A stretch of DNA of 36,466 bases from Rhizobium halophilum (GTDB taxonomy: Bacteria; Pseudomonadota; Alphaproteobacteria; Rhizobiales; Rhizobiaceae): positions 1-36,466 of the forward strand of contig NZ_JAKJHS010000017.1 of assembly GCF_021648825.1 (NCBI RefSeq). Direction: 5' to 3'. How positions within the stretch are numbered: position 1 is the first letter of the stretch; every line of letters starts with the position of its first letter. A program made the position numbers and the translations under genes. This document shows, one piece after another, positions 16,930 through 25,770 of this stretch. Under the pieces are notes generated by a model. That model had not been told where the DNA came from. It searched no databases and saw only the letters and a list, made by a program, of their open reading frames with translations.

Positions 16930-19451
16930 CAGGAAAGCGCCTCCGCAATCAACTCCTCGGCGGCTTCCTGCAGCACCGCATCCTGCGCCTCTCCCGGAAC
17001 CGACTCTCGCCCGATCTCCAGCATGATGGGAACGGCGAGCGGTGAGACGTGGTCGAGATCGCGGTGGGTGATGTGCCCCTTGATTCGCGCCAGCATATCG
17101 CCAAGCCGGCCGATATCCAAAAGACCGGATGCCGCATCCCGCCGCGTCGCGTCCAGCAGGATGTGATCCGGTTCGTGGCTGCGCAGCACGTCGTAGATGA
17201 GGTCGGTCGATACCGTCACCTGTCGGCCCGTCTTTTCCTTGCCCGGGTGGCGCCGCTCGATCAAGCCGGAAATCACGGCGCAATTGCGGAAGGTGCGCTT
17301 CAACATGTAGCTTTCATCAAGCCAGGCCTCCAGATCATCGCCCAGCATGTCTTCGTCGAAGAGGTCGGTGAGGCTGATGCGGCCGTCGTCGATCATGCCG
17401 CCGATGTCGTTCAGCGCCCATACGGCCAGCGAATAATCGGTCGCGACGAAGCCTAAGGGACGAGCGCCGAGGCGTTCCATCCGTCGGGTGAGCAGCATTC
17501 CGAGCGTCTGGTGGGCAAGCCTACCCTCGAAGCAGTAGGCAATCATGAAGAAGCGCTTGCCACGCGGAAAGGTCTCGATCAGCAACTCGTCCTTGCTCGG
17601 CAGCATCGAGCGGTCCTGCTGGATCTCCAGCCACTCGCGAACCTGATCAGGAAGCGACTGCCACCGCTTCGGATCGGCCAGCATGCCGCGGACCTGATCC
17701 GCCAGATAGGTGGTGAGGGGAAACTTGCCACCGGCATAGGCCGGGATCTTCGGGTCCATGGTGAACGCATTGGACACCAGGCACTCGTTCTCGCGGATGC
17801 CTTCAAAGCGAAGAACCTTGCCAGCGAAGAGGAAGGTGTCTCCCTGCACCAACTGTTCGAGGAAATACTCCTCGACCTTGCCGAGGGAGAGGCCGCCGCG
17901 GCCGAGCGTGCCCTTGGCGTTGCGCTTGACCAGACGGACGTTGAGTTCGGTCGCTTCCACGATCGTGCCGAGGTTCAGGCGGTACTGCTGGGCGATCTGA
18001 GGGTTGGAAACGCGCCAGCGGCCCTCCTGCGTCTTGCGGATCTTGGCATAGCGTTCATAGGAACGGAGCGCATAACCGCCGGTCGCGACGAAATCCACGG
18101 CGCGCTCGAACATTTCCCAGGAGAGTTCGGCGTAAGGCGAGGCGCTGGTGATTTCCTCATAGAGCTCCAGCGGATCGAAGGGCTCGGCACAGGCCATGCC
18201 AAGGATGTGCTGGGCGAGCACGTCGAGCGCGCCCTCCCCCACCGGCGGGGTATCCTGGGCGCCGAGATAATTGGCATCCAGCGCCGCCTGGCACTCCATC
18301 ACCTCGAAGCGGTTTGCCGGCACGAGGATTGCCTTGGACGGTTCGTCCATCCGGTGATTGGAGCGGCCAATGCGCTGGGCGAGGCGCGAGGCCCCCTTCG
18401 GCGCACCGACATGGACGACGAGATCGACGTCACCCCAGTCCAGGCCGAGATCGAGGGTGGAGGTCGCCACCACGGCGCGCAGCTTGTTGGCCGCCATGGC
18501 CGCCTCCACGCGCCTTCGCTGGCCCGCGTCCAGCGAGCCATGATGCAGCGCGATCGGCAGGTTGTCCTCGTTGATCGTCCAGAGCTCCTGAAACAGGAGT
18601 TCAGCCTGGAAACGGGTGTTGACGAAGATGAGCGTCGTCTTATGGCGCCTGATCTCCTCGTAGACCTCCGGAATAGCATAGGTGGAGACATGGCCCGACC
18701 AGGGGATGCGCTTGTCGGTATCTAGGATCGTGATGTCGGGAGCGGCACCCCCTTGGACATGCACGAGACCGGCCGGGGGTGAAGGGTGCTCTCCCTGCGG
18801 CACCAGCCAGCGCTGCAGGTCCATCGGATCCGCGACGGTGGCGGACAGGCCAATCGTCTGCATCTGCGGCGCATGGCGGCGAATGCGGGCAAGGCCGAGC
18901 GACAGCAGGTGTCCCCGCTTCGACGTCACCAGCGAATGCAGCTCGTCGAGGACCACGTATTTCAGGTCCTTGAAGAAGCGCTCGGCTTCCTTGTTGGCAA
19001 GCAGCAGCGCGACCTGTTCCGGCGTGGTCAACAGGATGTCGGGCGGGGTCAGCTTCTGACGCTGGCGCTTGGCCTGAGGGGTATCGCCCGTGCGGTTCTC
19101 GATGGTGACCGGCAGGCCCATCTCCGAGACGGGCTTCATCAGGTTTCGCTCGATATCGACAGCCAGCGCCTTCAACGGCGAAATGTAGAGCGTATGGATG
19201 CCGATAAATGCGGAGCCCGGCGGGATCTTGCCCCGACTTGTCAGGTCGGTGAGCGACGGCAGGAAGCCCGCGAGCGTCTTGCCGGCGCCGGTGGGCGCGA
19301 TCAGCAGCATGTTCTCGCCGGCCTGCGCCCTCGCCAAAAGCTCGAGCTGATGGGCACGCGGCGCCCAGCCCTTCTCGGCGAACCACTTCAGGAACGGCCG
19401 GGGCAGAGAGACGGCGTCACGGCCGGCAGATGGGGTTTCGACGAGATCCAC
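16929..19451 (-). CDS. Ligase-associated DNA-damage-response DEXH-box helicase (Lhr family)
   Basis: 840-aa superfamily 2 helicase. Motif I is APTGAGKTLAG (near residue 54), motif II is LDELHSL (DELH), motif III GLSATVADP, and the C-terminal RecA domain has VATSTLDLGLDWG and the motif VI segment QRIGRSNHRMD. The remaining 400 residues match the Lhr winged-helix and DUF4145-like tail. It acts on DNA or RNA-DNA hybrids in repair. The N-terminal methionine is 19451; the sequence MDLVETPSAGRDAVSLPRPF is a plausible start, though the first confident family match starts about residue 20. It heads a two-gene unit with pdeM. Confidence 0.93.
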   Translation of the reverse strand: MDLVETPSAGRDAVSLPRPFLKWFAEKGWAPRAHQLELLARAQAGENMLLIAPTGAGKTLAGFLPSLTDLTSRGKIPPGSAFIGIHTLYISPLKALAVDIERNLMKPVSEMGLPVTIENRTGDTPQAKRQRQKLTPPDILLTTPEQVALLLANKEAERFFKDLKYVVLDELHSLVTSKRGHLLSLGLARIRRHAPQMQTIGLSATVADPMDLQRWLVPQGEHPSPPAGLVHVQGGAAPDITILDTDKRIPWSGHVSTYAIPEVYEEIRRHKTTLIFVNTRFQAELLFQELWTINEDNLPIALHHGSLDAGQRRRVEAAMAANKLRAVVATSTLDLGLDWGDVDLVVHVGAPKGASRLAQRIGRSNHRMDEPSKAILVPANRFEVMECQAALDANYLGAQDTPPVGEGALDVLAQHILGMACAEPFDPLELYEEITSASPYAELSWEMFERAVDFVATGGYALRSYERYAKIRKTQEGRWRVSNPQIAQQYRLNLGTIVEATELNVRLVKRNAKGTLGRGGLSLGKVEEYFLEQLVQGDTFLFAGKVLRFEGIRENECLVSNAFTMDPKIPAYAGGKFPLTTYLADQVRGMLADPKRWQSLPDQVREWLEIQQDRSMLPSKDELLIETFPRGKRFFMIAYCFEGRLAHQTLGMLLTRRMERLGARPLGFVATDYSLAVWALNDIGGMIDDGRISLTDLFDEDMLGDDLEAWLDESYMLKRTFRNCAVISGLIERRHPGKEKTGRQVTVSTDLIYDVLRSHEPDHILLDATRRDAASGLLDIGRLGDMLARIKGHITHRDLDHVSPLAVPIMLEIGRESVPGEAQDAVLQEAAEELIAEALS

Positions 19452-19501
19452 GGCGAGAAGATAAGCAAGCCGCGGCTGAAAGAAAGAGGTTCAGCGCCGC
19501 G

Positions 19502-19849
19502 TCAGTTGCGAGGGAGCGCCGGACCTGCGGGCACGACGGCCGGCGACTGAGCTTTCTGCCGGTCCGCCTCGGTGTGCCACTTGATTGCCTCGCGCGCCTC
19601 AATTCGAGCCTGTCTGCGGTACCGCCCTTGCGTCCACCAGGTGCCGACCGAGCCGATCAACATGCCGAGGATGAGCGAAAGGAGCAGGAAGAGGAAAAAC
19701 GGCGCTGTGAGAGAGAGAACGCTGTCGTCCGGCCTGAACGGGTTGAGCGCGAGCGTCACGCTTTGGCGGTTGGCGACCGACAGAACGATGAGCAGCACGC
19801 CGAGCGGCACCAGGATCACCAGGGTGAGGATCTTCTTGAGCTTCGTCAT
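19502..19849 (-). CDS. LapA-domain (DUF1049) membrane protein
   Basis: 115-aa inner membrane protein with two spans: ILTLVILVPLGVLLIVLSVAN (about 6-26) and FFLFLLLSLILGMLIGSVGTW (about 51-71), followed by a basic cytosolic tail. This is the LapA/YciS pattern; in enterobacteria the paralogue works with LapB in regulating lipopolysaccharide synthesis, which fits a neighbourhood containing lptCAB. No lapB is visible here. ATG 19849 has GGAGAGAG just upstream. It follows ihfB after 108 bp that include a GC-rich hairpin. Confidence 0.88.
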   Translation of the reverse strand: MTKLKKILTLVILVPLGVLLIVLSVANRQSVTLALNPFRPDDSVLSLTAPFFLFLLLSLILGMLIGSVGTWWTQGRYRRQARIEAREAIKWHTEADRQKAQSPAVVPAGPALPRN

Positions 19850-19903
19850 CTCTCTCCGCCTCGTCTAGCCTCGGGCTCGATTCTAGCCCTCATGAGGCAG
19901 AAT

Positions 19904-19921
19904 AGGCGCCGTGCGGCGCCT
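19904..19921. terminator. Hairpin between ihfB and the lapA-like gene
   Basis: AGGCGCC (19904-19910), a 4-nt loop, and GGCGCCT (19915-19921) form a 7-bp stem. On the minus strand it is followed by TATTC, a poor U-run; on the plus strand by TTTC. It may partly separate ihfB from the downstream gene rather than stop transcription completely. Confidence 0.45.
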
Positions 19922-19957
19922 TTCAAGAGCATCTGCCAGGATGGGTGCGGCCGCGCG

Positions 19958-20257
19958 TCAATCCGCCTCGTCGCCCATGCCGGGGTTGAGTCGCTCGCGC
20001 AATTCCTTGCCCGTCTTGAAGAAGGGAACCCACTTCTCCTCAACGAAGACGGATTCGCCCGTACGCGGATTGCGGCCAGAGCGCGACGGGCGGTTCTTGA
20101 CCGAGAAGGCGCCGAACCCACGCAGTTCGACGCGGTTTCCGGAGGCCAGCGCATCGGTGATCTCGTCGAGGACTGCGTTGACGATATTCTCGACGTCACG
20201 GTGATAGAGGTGCGGATTACGTGTTGCGACGATCTGCACCAGTTCGGACTTGATCAC
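19958..20257 (-). CDS. ihfB: Integration host factor beta subunit
   Basis: 99-aa DNA-bending protein of the HU/IHF family; with IHF-alpha it bends DNA at promoters, including sigma-54 promoters. The protein reads [18 protein letters not shown] at the start and carries the beta-arm segment [22 protein letters not shown] with its conserved Pro. The start is GTG 20257, preceded by GGGGGC; upstream in-frame residues to 20305 have no family match. rpoN being nearby is suggestive but the two are on opposite strands. Downstream of sppA, with 26 nt between. Confidence 0.95.
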   Translation of the reverse strand: MIKSELVQIVATRNPHLYHRDVENIVNAVLDEITDALASGNRVELRGFGAFSVKNRPSRSGRNPRTGESVFVEEKWVPFFKTGKELRERLNPGMGDEAD

Positions 20258-20283
20258 GCTTGCCCCCGGAAGAAATTGGATTT

Positions 20284-21237
20284 TCACTCTTTTCCAACCT
20301 GCCAAACCGAAACCAGGCCGTCAAGGAACAACTTATCGCCTCCCCACGGGCGCAGCGCTGCGGGTCCGAAGACTTCGCTCAACCCGGTCAGGCGGACGAA
20401 CTCCGCCATGGCATGGGCAAACCAAAGGGAGGAGGAGTCGTCGCTGTCTTTCCACTCCACCATCGGCAGATCTTGGCTGATCCCCCGGCTCTCCAGATAC
20501 GCACGAATTTCGGGCTCACCGCCCAGGGTGTCGATGAGCCGGACCTGCAGAGCCTGGCGGCCGGTGAAGATCGAGCCGTCGGCAAGCCGCAGTGCTTCCT
20601 CACGCGACAGCTGGCGCCGCTCGGCAACCAGGTCGACGAACCAGTCGTAGCTGTCCATGATCATGGAGCGGATCATCTGCTGGGCCGCCTCGCTCGGCGG
20701 ATGGAAGGGAGAGGGTTCCGCCTTCAGCGGCGCGGATTTGATCTCCTCCAGCGAGATGCCGAGCTTGTCCATCAGCTCGGCGATCTGCGGATACTGGAAT
20801 ATGACCCCGATCGAGCCGGTGATGGAATTGTCGCCAGCAACGATCGTGTCACCGGCAGCGGCGATCATGTAGCCGGCGGATGCGGCAAGCGTGCGGATAT
20901 CGGAGACCACTGGCTTCTTTTCGGCGACCGCGCGGATCGCCTCGAAGATGCGCTCGCCGCCATAGGTGGTGCCGCCCGGCGAAGTGATGGAGACAACCAG
21001 CGCCTCGGCGCTATCGTTTTCGGCAATCTCCTCCAGCCGCTCGAGGAGCTCGGTGTCGTCCTGGATCATGCCGGTGATCTTCACCTGCGCCACATGCGGA
21101 AGAACCACGCCGCCCTCAGCGCCGCCGAGCCGGTAAAGGGCGAAGCCGAGACCGACGATCACGAGGAGCGCAAGGACGCGCCAGAAGGTGAGCTTGCGCC
21201 GCAACCGCCGGCGGTCGAGGATTGCCAATTGGTCCAT
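20284..21237 (-). CDS. sppA: Signal peptide peptidase SppA (short form)
   Basis: 317-aa membrane-anchored serine protease that degrades cleaved signal peptides. One N-terminal span ([21 protein letters not shown], about 19-39) is followed by the SppA/ClpP-fold domain with [25 protein letters not shown], the serine in TGSIGVIF and the lysine region [15 protein letters not shown], the expected Ser/Lys dyad of the short family. ATG 21237 has AGGGAAATCTC upstream. It is divergent from lptC across 173 bp, and runs into ihfB. Confidence 0.93.
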   Translation of the reverse strand: MDQLAILDRRRLRRKLTFWRVLALLVIVGLGFALYRLGGAEGGVVLPHVAQVKITGMIQDDTELLERLEEIAENDSAEALVVSITSPGGTTYGGERIFEAIRAVAEKKPVVSDIRTLAASAGYMIAAAGDTIVAGDNSITGSIGVIFQYPQIAELMDKLGISLEEIKSAPLKAEPSPFHPPSEAAQQMIRSMIMDSYDWFVDLVAERRQLSREEALRLADGSIFTGRQALQVRLIDTLGGEPEIRAYLESRGISQDLPMVEWKDSDDSSSLWFAHAMAEFVRLTGLSEVFGPAALRPWGGDKLFLDGLVSVWQVGKE

Positions 21238-21317
21238 GAGATTTCCCTGTTGTCCGATGGCGGCCGGAGCGATTGCCCCTCCTGCGCGTCGGCTATCACG
21301 TTTTTATGTTGCCGTTA

Positions 21318-21346
21318 TTGTTTGTTGATGCATAGAAACCATATTA
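21318..21346 (+). promoter_or_regulatory. Possible sigma-70-type promoter for lptC-lptA-lptB
   Basis: TTGTTT (21318-21323) and ATATTA (21341-21346) with a 17-nt spacer lie 65 nt before lptC in the divergent gap with sppA. Found by eye, with no support beyond the spacing. Confidence 0.3.
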
Positions 21347-21410
21347 CGCAGAGATAGGGAAGCTTCGCCGACCACTGATACGGAGGCGAAGACAAGGAAT
21401 ACAATCAAGG

Positions 21411-22094
21411 ATGTTGCAAAGAATGCTGAGATCCCCCGCGCCCGCCTTCGCCGGGTCAGCAGCGGGCGACGCATATCAGGCGGCGCGGCGCCATTCGGCC
21501 CGCGTGCGCAGGCTACGGATTTGGCTGCCGATCGGTGCGACCTTGATTTCCTTCGCTTTTATCGGCGTCTCGGTTATTCGAGCCTATCTTCCGGAGGATA
21601 TCAACATCGAAAGCGCGCGCATCGAAAATGGCAAGATCGTCATGGAGCGACCCGCCATTGCCGGACGCAACGACGACGGCATCAGCTATTCGATGACCGC
21701 CGTGCGGGCGCTCCAGGATATCAAGAACCCCAATATGATCACGCTTGAAAACGTCAAAGCGGCGGTACCGGTCAACGAGGATACGATCGCCCGCGTCGTC
21801 GCGACCGCGGGGATCTTCGATCGCGGAACCGATCGCATGCAACTGACGGCTCCGTTCGACATCAACCTCAGCAATGGCACAACGGCAAAATTTCAGTCCG
21901 CGAACCTCGATGTGAAGGCAGGTACGCTGGTGACGCAGGATCCGATCTCCATCACCACCAGGCAAGCCTCCATTGTTGCAGAGTCTCTCGATATAGCGGA
22001 TAACGGGAAGATCATTACATTCTCCGGGCAGGTTCGGGTCAACATCGACCCTGCCGCACTTCGCAACACGGAAAACGAGAGCCGGGAACCATGA
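21411..22094 (+). CDS. lptC: LptC, LPS export inner-membrane/periplasmic bridge protein
   Basis: 227-aa bitopic protein: basic N-terminus, one span (IWLPIGATLISFAFIGVSVI, about 37-56), then a periplasmic OstA-like beta-jellyroll with short repeating strands (INIESARIENGKIVMERP, FSGQVRVNIDPAAL). LptC passes lipopolysaccharide from LptFG to LptA. The gene overlaps lptA by 4 bases (ATGA) and leads the export operon. The start could be ATG 21411 or, five codons on, ATG 21426; neither has a strong Shine-Dalgarno. Confidence 0.9.
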   Translation: MLQRMLRSPAPAFAGSAAGDAYQAARRHSARVRRLRIWLPIGATLISFAFIGVSVIRAYLPEDINIESARIENGKIVMERPAIAGRNDDGISYSMTAVRALQDIKNPNMITLENVKAAVPVNEDTIARVVATAGIFDRGTDRMQLTAPFDINLSNGTTAKFQSANLDVKAGTLVTQDPISITTRQASIVAESLDIADNGKIITFSGQVRVNIDPAALRNTENESREP

Positions 22095-22645
22095 CCTTTC
22101 GTAGATTGTCCACCATCTCTGCTTCCATGTTCACCGCCGCTGTTCTTTCGCTTGCTGCGGCTACACCTGCCTCTGCGCAGAACACGACGCGACAGATGGA
22201 TGGGATGAAGCTATCCAACGATGAGCCTATCCAGATCGAAAGTGATCAACTGGAAATCAAGGAGCAGGAGAAGACTGCCTATTTCACTGGCAATGTGAAG
22301 GTAGTGCAGGGTGCAACCACCATGCGGGCTGGCAAGATGAGGGTGCTCTACACCGGCGAAGGCGCCTCGATGACCTCGGGCAACACAGACATCGACAAGA
22401 TCTTCCTGGATGAAACGGTTTTTCTGAGCTCGGGAGAGCAGAAGGCCACCGCCGACAAGGGTGAATTCGACATGGCGAGCCAGACCTTCGTTCTGACCGG
22501 CGACGAGGTCGTCTTGTCGGAAGGCCAGAATGTCTTCAAGGGCTGCAAGCTGACCGTCCGGATGGAAACGGGCGAGGCAAAGCTTGACTCCTGCGGCGGG
22601 CGGGTCGAGATCCTGCTCGACCCCAAGTCGCGCCAGCAGCAGTAA
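22091..22645 (+). CDS. lptA: LptA, periplasmic LPS transport protein
   Basis: 184-aa OstA-family protein. The signal peptide is MFTAAVLSLAAATPASA with cleavage before QNTTRQ; repeating beta-strand units follow (PIQIESDQLEIKEQEKTAYF, GNVKVVQGATTMRAGKMRVL, GEFDMASQTFVLTGDEVVLS). LptA forms the bridge that carries lipopolysaccharide across the periplasm. It is coupled to lptC and followed by lptB after 12 nt. Confidence 0.93.
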   Translation: MTFRRLSTISASMFTAAVLSLAAATPASAQNTTRQMDGMKLSNDEPIQIESDQLEIKEQEKTAYFTGNVKVVQGATTMRAGKMRVLYTGEGASMTSGNTDIDKIFLDETVFLSSGEQKATADKGEFDMASQTFVLTGDEVVLSEGQNVFKGCKLTVRMETGEAKLDSCGGRVEILLDPKSRQQQ

Positions 22646-22657
22646 GACGGCGACCAC

Positions 22658-23461
22658 GTGAAATTTTCCCTGCCGAACATGCTGGCCCAGAAGTCCAGCG
22701 GGCGTGACCCGTTCATCGCGAAGGATCGTGAGCGCTACGAGGGTACCCTCGTTGCCCACGGCTTATCCAAGACCTATGACACGCGCCGGGTTGTCAACGG
22801 GGTCTCGCTCGTCGTGCGCCGTGGCGAGGCTGTGGGCCTGCTTGGACCAAACGGCGCCGGCAAGACCACCTGCTTCTACATGATCACCGGACTGGTGCCA
22901 GTGGATGAAGGCATGATCGCCATCAACGGCAACGAGGTCACCGGCATGCCAATGTATCGGCGTGCCCGGCTCGGCGTCGGCTACCTGCCGCAGGAAGCAT
23001 CGATCTTCCGCGGATTGACCGTCGAGCAGAATATCCGGGCGGTTCTGGAGGTGCATGAGCCGCGTAAGGAGAAGCGGGAGCGCAAACTCGACGAGTTGCT
23101 CGAAGAGTTTCACATCAGCCACCTGCGCAAGTCCGCGGCCGTAGCCTTGTCTGGCGGGGAGCGGCGGCGGTTGGAAATCGCCCGCGCTCTGGCGACGGAC
23201 CCCGCCTTCATGCTACTGGACGAACCCTTTGCCGGTGTCGATCCAATATCGGTTTCGGACATCCAGAACCTGGTACGGCACCTGACCGCCCGCGGCATCG
23301 GCGTGCTGATCACCGACCACAACGTCCGCGAGACGCTCGGCCTCATCGATCGCGCTTATATTATTCATGCGGGGGAAGTGCTCACTCATGGCCGCGCTGA
23401 CGACATCGTCAATAATCCCGACGTTCGGCGGCTCTATCTGGGCGACAAGTTCACCCTCTGA
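22658..23461 (+). CDS. lptB: LptB, ATPase of the LPS export ABC transporter
   Basis: 267-aa ABC ATPase. Walker [10 protein letters not shown] is near residues 64-72, the Q-loop is at YLPQEASIF, the signature is [16 protein letters not shown], and Walker B is [12 protein letters not shown], followed by the H-loop TDHNVRETL. The C-terminal part is the LptB type. The start is GTG 22658; a short N-terminal extension (about 30 residues before the ABC fold) is typical of rhizobial LptB. It powers LptFG, which are not in this window. Confidence 0.94.
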   Translation: MKFSLPNMLAQKSSGRDPFIAKDRERYEGTLVAHGLSKTYDTRRVVNGVSLVVRRGEAVGLLGPNGAGKTTCFYMITGLVPVDEGMIAINGNEVTGMPMYRRARLGVGYLPQEASIFRGLTVEQNIRAVLEVHEPRKEKRERKLDELLEEFHISHLRKSAAVALSGGERRRLEIARALATDPAFMLLDEPFAGVDPISVSDIQNLVRHLTARGIGVLITDHNVRETLGLIDRAYIIHAGEVLTHGRADDIVNNPDVRRLYLGDKFTL

Positions 23462-23568
23462 GCAATAAAACAGGCGTCGCGCTTACGGCGCTTGACCAAA
23501 TCTTTCAAAAAAGCAATTTTTGGGCCAGTTGACGTTTCGCATGGCGAGACATCAGCCGTGTAGGGAGT

Positions 23569-25128
23569 ATGCGTCCGCCCATGTCCTTGTCCGCCGGCCT
23601 TTTACTACGTCAGAGCCAGTCACTGGTCATGACGCCGCAACTGATGCAGTCCATTCAGCTGCTGCAGATGACGCATCTTGAGCTTTCACAATTCATCGCG
23701 CAGGAGATCGAAAAGAACCCGCTGCTGGAACTCGTATCGAGCGACCAAGGCGAGCATGCAGATACGCCCTCCTCCGAGGAGCACCCGGTCGCCATAGCGC
23801 CGGATCATGGCGACGACGCAAATGGTGATGATGCATGGGGCGCATCTCATCCAGAGGTCGGGCGAGCAGACCTCAGCGAGATTGATGCAGGCTTCGACAA
23901 CGTCTTCCAAGATGATCGGGAGCCGGGCAAGGCAGATGCCCCGGAATTGCTTGGCCAGTGGAAGTCCATGCCCGGCGCCGAGGCGGCAGACGACTACGAT
24001 CTGGAGGACTTCGTCGCGGGCCAGGTGACGCTGCGCGACCATCTCATGCAACAGGTGCCGTTCCTGCTTCAAAATGCGGCAGACCGACTGGTTGCGCAAC
24101 ACCTGGTCGATTACGTCGACGAGGCGGGCTATTTCTCCGGCGAAGTGGCGGATATTGCGGAACGCCTGGGACGCGAGCCACAGCAGGTGGAAGACCTGCT
24201 TCAACGCCTGCAGACACTCGACCCGCCTGGCGTCATGGCACGGTCCCTCAAGGAATGCCTCGCCATTCAGCTTCGGCAACGCAACCGGTTCGATCCCGCC
24301 ATGGAGGCACTGATCGACCGACTGGAGCTTCTTGCACGACGGGACTTTGTGACACTTCGGCGGCATTGCGGTGTCGGCGACGAAGACCTTCTCGACATGC
24401 TGTCGGAAATCCGCAACCTGAACCCGAAGCCGGGAAGCAGTTTTGAACGCAGCACCTGCGAGACAATCTCTCCGGATGTACTGGTGCGGCGCGGCGCGGA
24501 TGATCGATGGGCGATCGAACTCAATCCTGAGACCCTGCCCCGCGTGCTGGTCGACCGCGATTACTTCCGCAAGGTCTCGGCCTCCTGCGGCAAGCAGAAG
24601 GATGATCAGGCTTTCCTTTCCGATTGCATGCAGAGCGCCAACTGGCTGACTCGCAGCCTGGACCAAAGGGCCAAGACCATTCTGAAGGTGGCGACCGAAA
24701 TCGTGCGCCAGCAGGATGGCTTTCTAACCCACGGCGTCGATCACCTGCGACCGCTCAATCTCAAGACCGTTGCCGATGCGATCAAGATGCATGAATCGAC
24801 CGTCAGCCGGGTGACGTCGAACAAATACATGCTGACGCCGCGCGGCCTGTTCGAGCTGAAGTATTTCTTCACCGTCTCGATCGGCTCGGCCGACGCGGGC
24901 GGCGACAGCCATTCGGCGGAAGCTGTGCGCCACCGCATCCGCGCGCTGATCGCCCAGGAGAGCCCTGAGGCCGTTCTTTCCGATGACGACATTGTCGTCA
25001 GCCTGAAACAAGGAGGGGTCGATCTGGCACGGCGGACGGTCGCCAAGTATCGGGAGGCGATGAACATCCCCTCCTCCGTGCAGCGCCGTCGCGAGAAGCG
25101 GGCGATGGCGAAGCTTGCCACCGCCTGA
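23569..25128 (+). CDS. rpoN: RNA polymerase sigma-54 factor RpoN
   Basis: 519-aa sigma-54. Region I is glutamine/leucine rich (LLLRQSQSLVMTPQLMQSIQ); an acidic region II follows (about 60-130). The core-binding and HTH regions come next, and the C-terminus has the RpoN box ARRTVAKYREAMNIP. Sigma-54 transcribes nitrogen-related and other genes with AAA+ activators. ATG 23569 sits only 2-3 nt after AGGGAG; ATG 23581, four codons later, gives a start more like its relatives, so the exact start is unsure. It follows lptB after 107 bp. Unusually, no hpf or ptsN follows: the next gene converges with 3 nt between the stops. Confidence 0.95.
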   Translation: MRPPMSLSAGLLLRQSQSLVMTPQLMQSIQLLQMTHLELSQFIAQEIEKNPLLELVSSDQGEHADTPSSEEHPVAIAPDHGDDANGDDAWGASHPEVGRADLSEIDAGFDNVFQDDREPGKADAPELLGQWKSMPGAEAADDYDLEDFVAGQVTLRDHLMQQVPFLLQNAADRLVAQHLVDYVDEAGYFSGEVADIAERLGREPQQVEDLLQRLQTLDPPGVMARSLKECLAIQLRQRNRFDPAMEALIDRLELLARRDFVTLRRHCGVGDEDLLDMLSEIRNLNPKPGSSFERSTCETISPDVLVRRGADDRWAIELNPETLPRVLVDRDYFRKVSASCGKQKDDQAFLSDCMQSANWLTRSLDQRAKTILKVATEIVRQQDGFLTHGVDHLRPLNLKTVADAIKMHESTVSRVTSNKYMLTPRGLFELKYFFTVSIGSADAGGDSHSAEAVRHRIRALIAQESPEAVLSDDDIVVSLKQGGVDLARRTVAKYREAMNIPSSVQRRREKRAMAKLATA

Positions 25129-25131
25129 ACT

Positions 25132-25770
25132 TCAGCGGACGACGTATCGATCCGTGCGGTGATTGATGGCGAGCGTCAGGTTGAGGGTCGCCGCGGCCAG
25201 AATCGAGAAGAAGATTACCGCCGGGCTTGCCACGAAGAAGGAGAGCGCCAGGACGAGGAGATCGAGGCCCAGCTGAACGAAGCCGGCGCGCCAGCCGAAG
25301 CGATCCTGAAGGTAGAGTGCCAGTATTCCGAAGCCACCCAACGAGGCCCGGTGGCGGAAAAGCGCTAGCATGCCCATGCCGATCAGCAGCCCCCCGAACA
25401 AAGCTGCCGCGACCGGATGAAGATGGTCAAAGCCAATCAGCGTCGGAAGGACCTCCGTCAGCAATGAGGTCAGCGCCACCGCAGAGAAGGTCTTGATGGT
25501 GAACGCAACGCCCATACGGCGATAGGCCAACCAGTAGAATGGGAGGTTGAGCGCGAAGAAGACGAGGCCGAAGCTGAGCCCGGTGGAATAACGCACGAGA
25601 AACCCGAGGCCGGCCGTGCCGCCGATCAGCAGGCCGGCTGACGCAAGCATAGTGACGCCGAGAGCCGCCAACATGCTGCCTGCGGCGATGGCCTGGACGT
25701 CTTCGATAACCGAATGGCGGTCAGACGTGGAGGCCCAGAAGCCGACTGGCGTCCTTCCTTCGCCTGCCAT
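25132..25770 (-). CDS. YitT-family membrane protein, short form (copy 2)
   Basis: 212-aa permease-like protein with about five hydrophobic helices, such as GSMLAALGVTMLASAGLL, GTAGLGFLVRYSTGLSFGLV, HPVAAALFGGLLIGMGML, and a motif RHRASLGGFGILALYLQDRFGWRAGF that is nearly repeated in the neighbouring gene. It matches the DUF161/YitT core but lacks the DUF2179 domain usual in YitT of Firmicutes. ATG 25770 shares one base with the stop of the upstream paralogue (TGATG). A longer in-frame extension to 26052 is the paralogue's shadow. Function unknown. Confidence 0.85.
   Translation of the reverse strand: MAGEGRTPVGFWASTSDRHSVIEDVQAIAAGSMLAALGVTMLASAGLLIGGTAGLGFLVRYSTGLSFGLVFFALNLPFYWLAYRRMGVAFTIKTFSAVALTSLLTEVLPTLIGFDHLHPVAAALFGGLLIGMGMLALFRHRASLGGFGILALYLQDRFGWRAGFVQLGLDLLVLALSFFVASPAVIFFSILAAATLNLTLAINHRTDRYVVR

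Noticed and set aside
17511..18725. 404-aa plus-strand open frame
   Set aside because: Lies wholly inside the helicase on the other strand; no start site or domain.
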